From contig NYZY01000058.1 of the NCBI GenBank assembly GCA_002687335.1, positions 1 through 6,412 of the forward strand: a DNA stretch of 6,412 bases. The letters are read 5' to 3'. How positions within the stretch are numbered: position 1 is the first letter of the stretch; each line of letters starts with the position of its first letter. Below the pieces are notes generated by a model. It saw only the letters and a list, made by a program, of their open reading frames with translations, made no database searches and was not told the DNA's origin. Below, one piece after another: positions 5,654 through 6,412 of this stretch. Position numbers and translations under genes: made by a program. This DNA comes from Chloroflexota bacterium. Lineage in GTDB: Bacteria > Chloroflexota > Dehalococcoidia > UBA1151 > UBA1328.

Positions 5654-6412
5654 TTAAAGTCTGCGGGCCTGCCTGAATGCGAGCTGCGCGGCTCCGAGTA
5701 AGCTGACATCATCTCCAAGGCGGGTCGCCGTTAAAGGAACACTTTCGCCGTATCCTGGCAGTGACCGTTGGATGACTGTTTTCCTTAGCTTGTCCCAATG
5801 TCGTTGTAACCCTTGGACTACTCCACCACCGATTACTAGTGCTTCGGGGTTGAAAACATTTATTAGCCCACCTAACCCGATACTGACATTTTCGATTGTT
5901 AATTCCACCACTTCCTGGGCTATTTCGTCTCCATCATCGGCAGCATCGAACACCATCCTTGAGGTTATATTACTAGGGTTGCCGTTGGCCATTTTGGCAA
6001 GGGGGCCTTCGCCGCTCCAGCGATCTTGGGCGATACGCGCTATTGCTGGTCCGGACGCGTTACCTTCGAAGCAACCGTCGCAGCCAACGTTACATTTATA
6101 AGCTCCTGTTCTTACAGACATGTGCCCCACTTCACCCGCACTACCAGAAGCGCCTGTGACCATTTCTGAATTCGCGATAATTCCCCCTCCAACACCTGTG
6201 CTGATCGTTACGTAGATGAGGTTTTCCGCTCCGAGGTGGTCACCGAATCGAGTTTCTGCAAGGGCGGCAAGGGTAGCGTCGTGTCCGACCCAGACTGGTA
6301 AACCCATTGAAGCGCTCAGGCGAGGTTTCATGGTTTTATCGTGCCATCCCGGAAGATTGGGAGGATGATTATAGGTTCCGGTGTCTGGTCGAATTGGACC
6401 TGCTGTAGAAAC
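5654..6412 (-). CDS. ROK-family sugar kinase (5' end outside window)
   Basis: A minus-strand frame stays open to the window edge, so the start is missing; the ATG at 6329-6331 is internal because homology continues upstream (GPIRPDTGTYNHPPNLPGW). About 252 of an expected 300-330 residues are present. ROK proteins are ATP-dependent hexose or amino-sugar kinases, or related repressors. Visible motifs: VGHDATLAALAE with the catalytic Asp encoded at 6278-6280 (the family usually has Asn-Asp, here His-Asp); STGVGGGI for phosphate binding; GSAGEVGH, the ExGH sugar-binding motif; the zinc-type motif CNVGCDGCFEG (Cys codons at 6092-6094, 6080-6082, 6071-6073); and ALVIGGGVVQG near the C-terminus. Kinase residues look intact, so a kinase such as glucokinase is more likely than a repressor, but a missing N-terminal DNA-binding domain cannot be excluded. 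The sugar specificity cannot be told. The gene converges on the HEAT gene with a 38-base gap. Confidence 0.93.
   Translation of the reverse strand, partial: VSTAGPIRPDTGTYNHPPNLPGWHDKTMKPRLSASMGLPVWVGHDATLAALAETRFGDHLGAENLIYVTISTGVGGGIIANSEMVTGASGSAGEVGHMSVRTGAYKCNVGCDGCFEGNASGPAIARIAQDRWSGEGPLAKMANGNPSNITSRMVFDAADDGDEIAQEVVELTIENVSIGLGGLINVFNPEALVIGGGVVQGLQRHWDKLRKTVIQRSLPGYGESVPLTATRLGDDVSLLGAAQLAFRQARRL

Noticed and set aside
5772..6101. Plus-strand open frame opposite the ROK gene
   Set aside because: It is antisense to the conserved ROK motifs, and its low-complexity Pro/Ser composition is typical of a shadow frame.
6329..6331. ATG as the true start of the ROK gene
   Set aside because: The frame stays open to the window edge and the upstream residues match the ROK pattern GPxxPxTG followed by NLPGW, so this Met is internal.

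Overview
The window looks like ordinary chromosomal sequence from a free-living bacterium with moderate to low GC (mid-40s per cent by eye, not counted). Genes are tightly packed and three kinds of start codon (ATG, GTG, TTG) are used. The mix of genes and protein style (FolC next to a FabF-type synthase, a TldD/TldE pair followed by a HEAT-repeat protein, a ROK kinase) would fit an uncultivated Chloroflexota such as a SAR202-like Dehalococcoidia. That placement is an impression from gene content and is not proven by the sequence. No tRNA, rRNA, CRISPR array, insertion sequence or phage gene was seen.

Layout. On the left, reading leftwards, are folC (folate polyglutamylation, 145-1524) and then the first 30 codons of a beta-ketoacyl-ACP synthase of the FabF type, cut by the window edge (1-91). 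A 169-base divergent intergenic region (1525-1693) separates folC from a rightward cluster. That cluster is tldD (1694-3058, GTG start), tldE/pmbA (3106-4428, TTG start) and an unnamed HEAT-repeat protein with a strongly acidic tail (4464-5615). The gaps are only 47 and 35 bases, so the three genes probably form one transcription unit. A convergent ROK-family sugar kinase enters from the right edge on the minus strand (5654-6412, its start lies outside). It ends 38 bases from the HEAT gene.

How the genes may work together. TldD carries the HExxxH motif and the distal Cys that form the metalloprotease site. TldE lacks the motif, as expected for the non-catalytic partner, so the pair should form the heteromeric TldD/TldE peptidase. 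The HEAT protein is positioned as a possible scaffold, substrate adaptor or regulator of that protease, but this rests on gene position only. No candidate peptide substrate is visible.

The most striking non-coding signal is a long near-perfect inverted repeat (4403-4449) wrapped around the tldE stop codon, just before the HEAT gene. It could attenuate or process the transcript so that tldDE and the HEAT gene are made in different amounts. A second, weaker hairpin followed by a T-rich run (5575-5647) is a candidate terminator for the cluster. The ROK protein has a shifted cysteine in its zinc motif.
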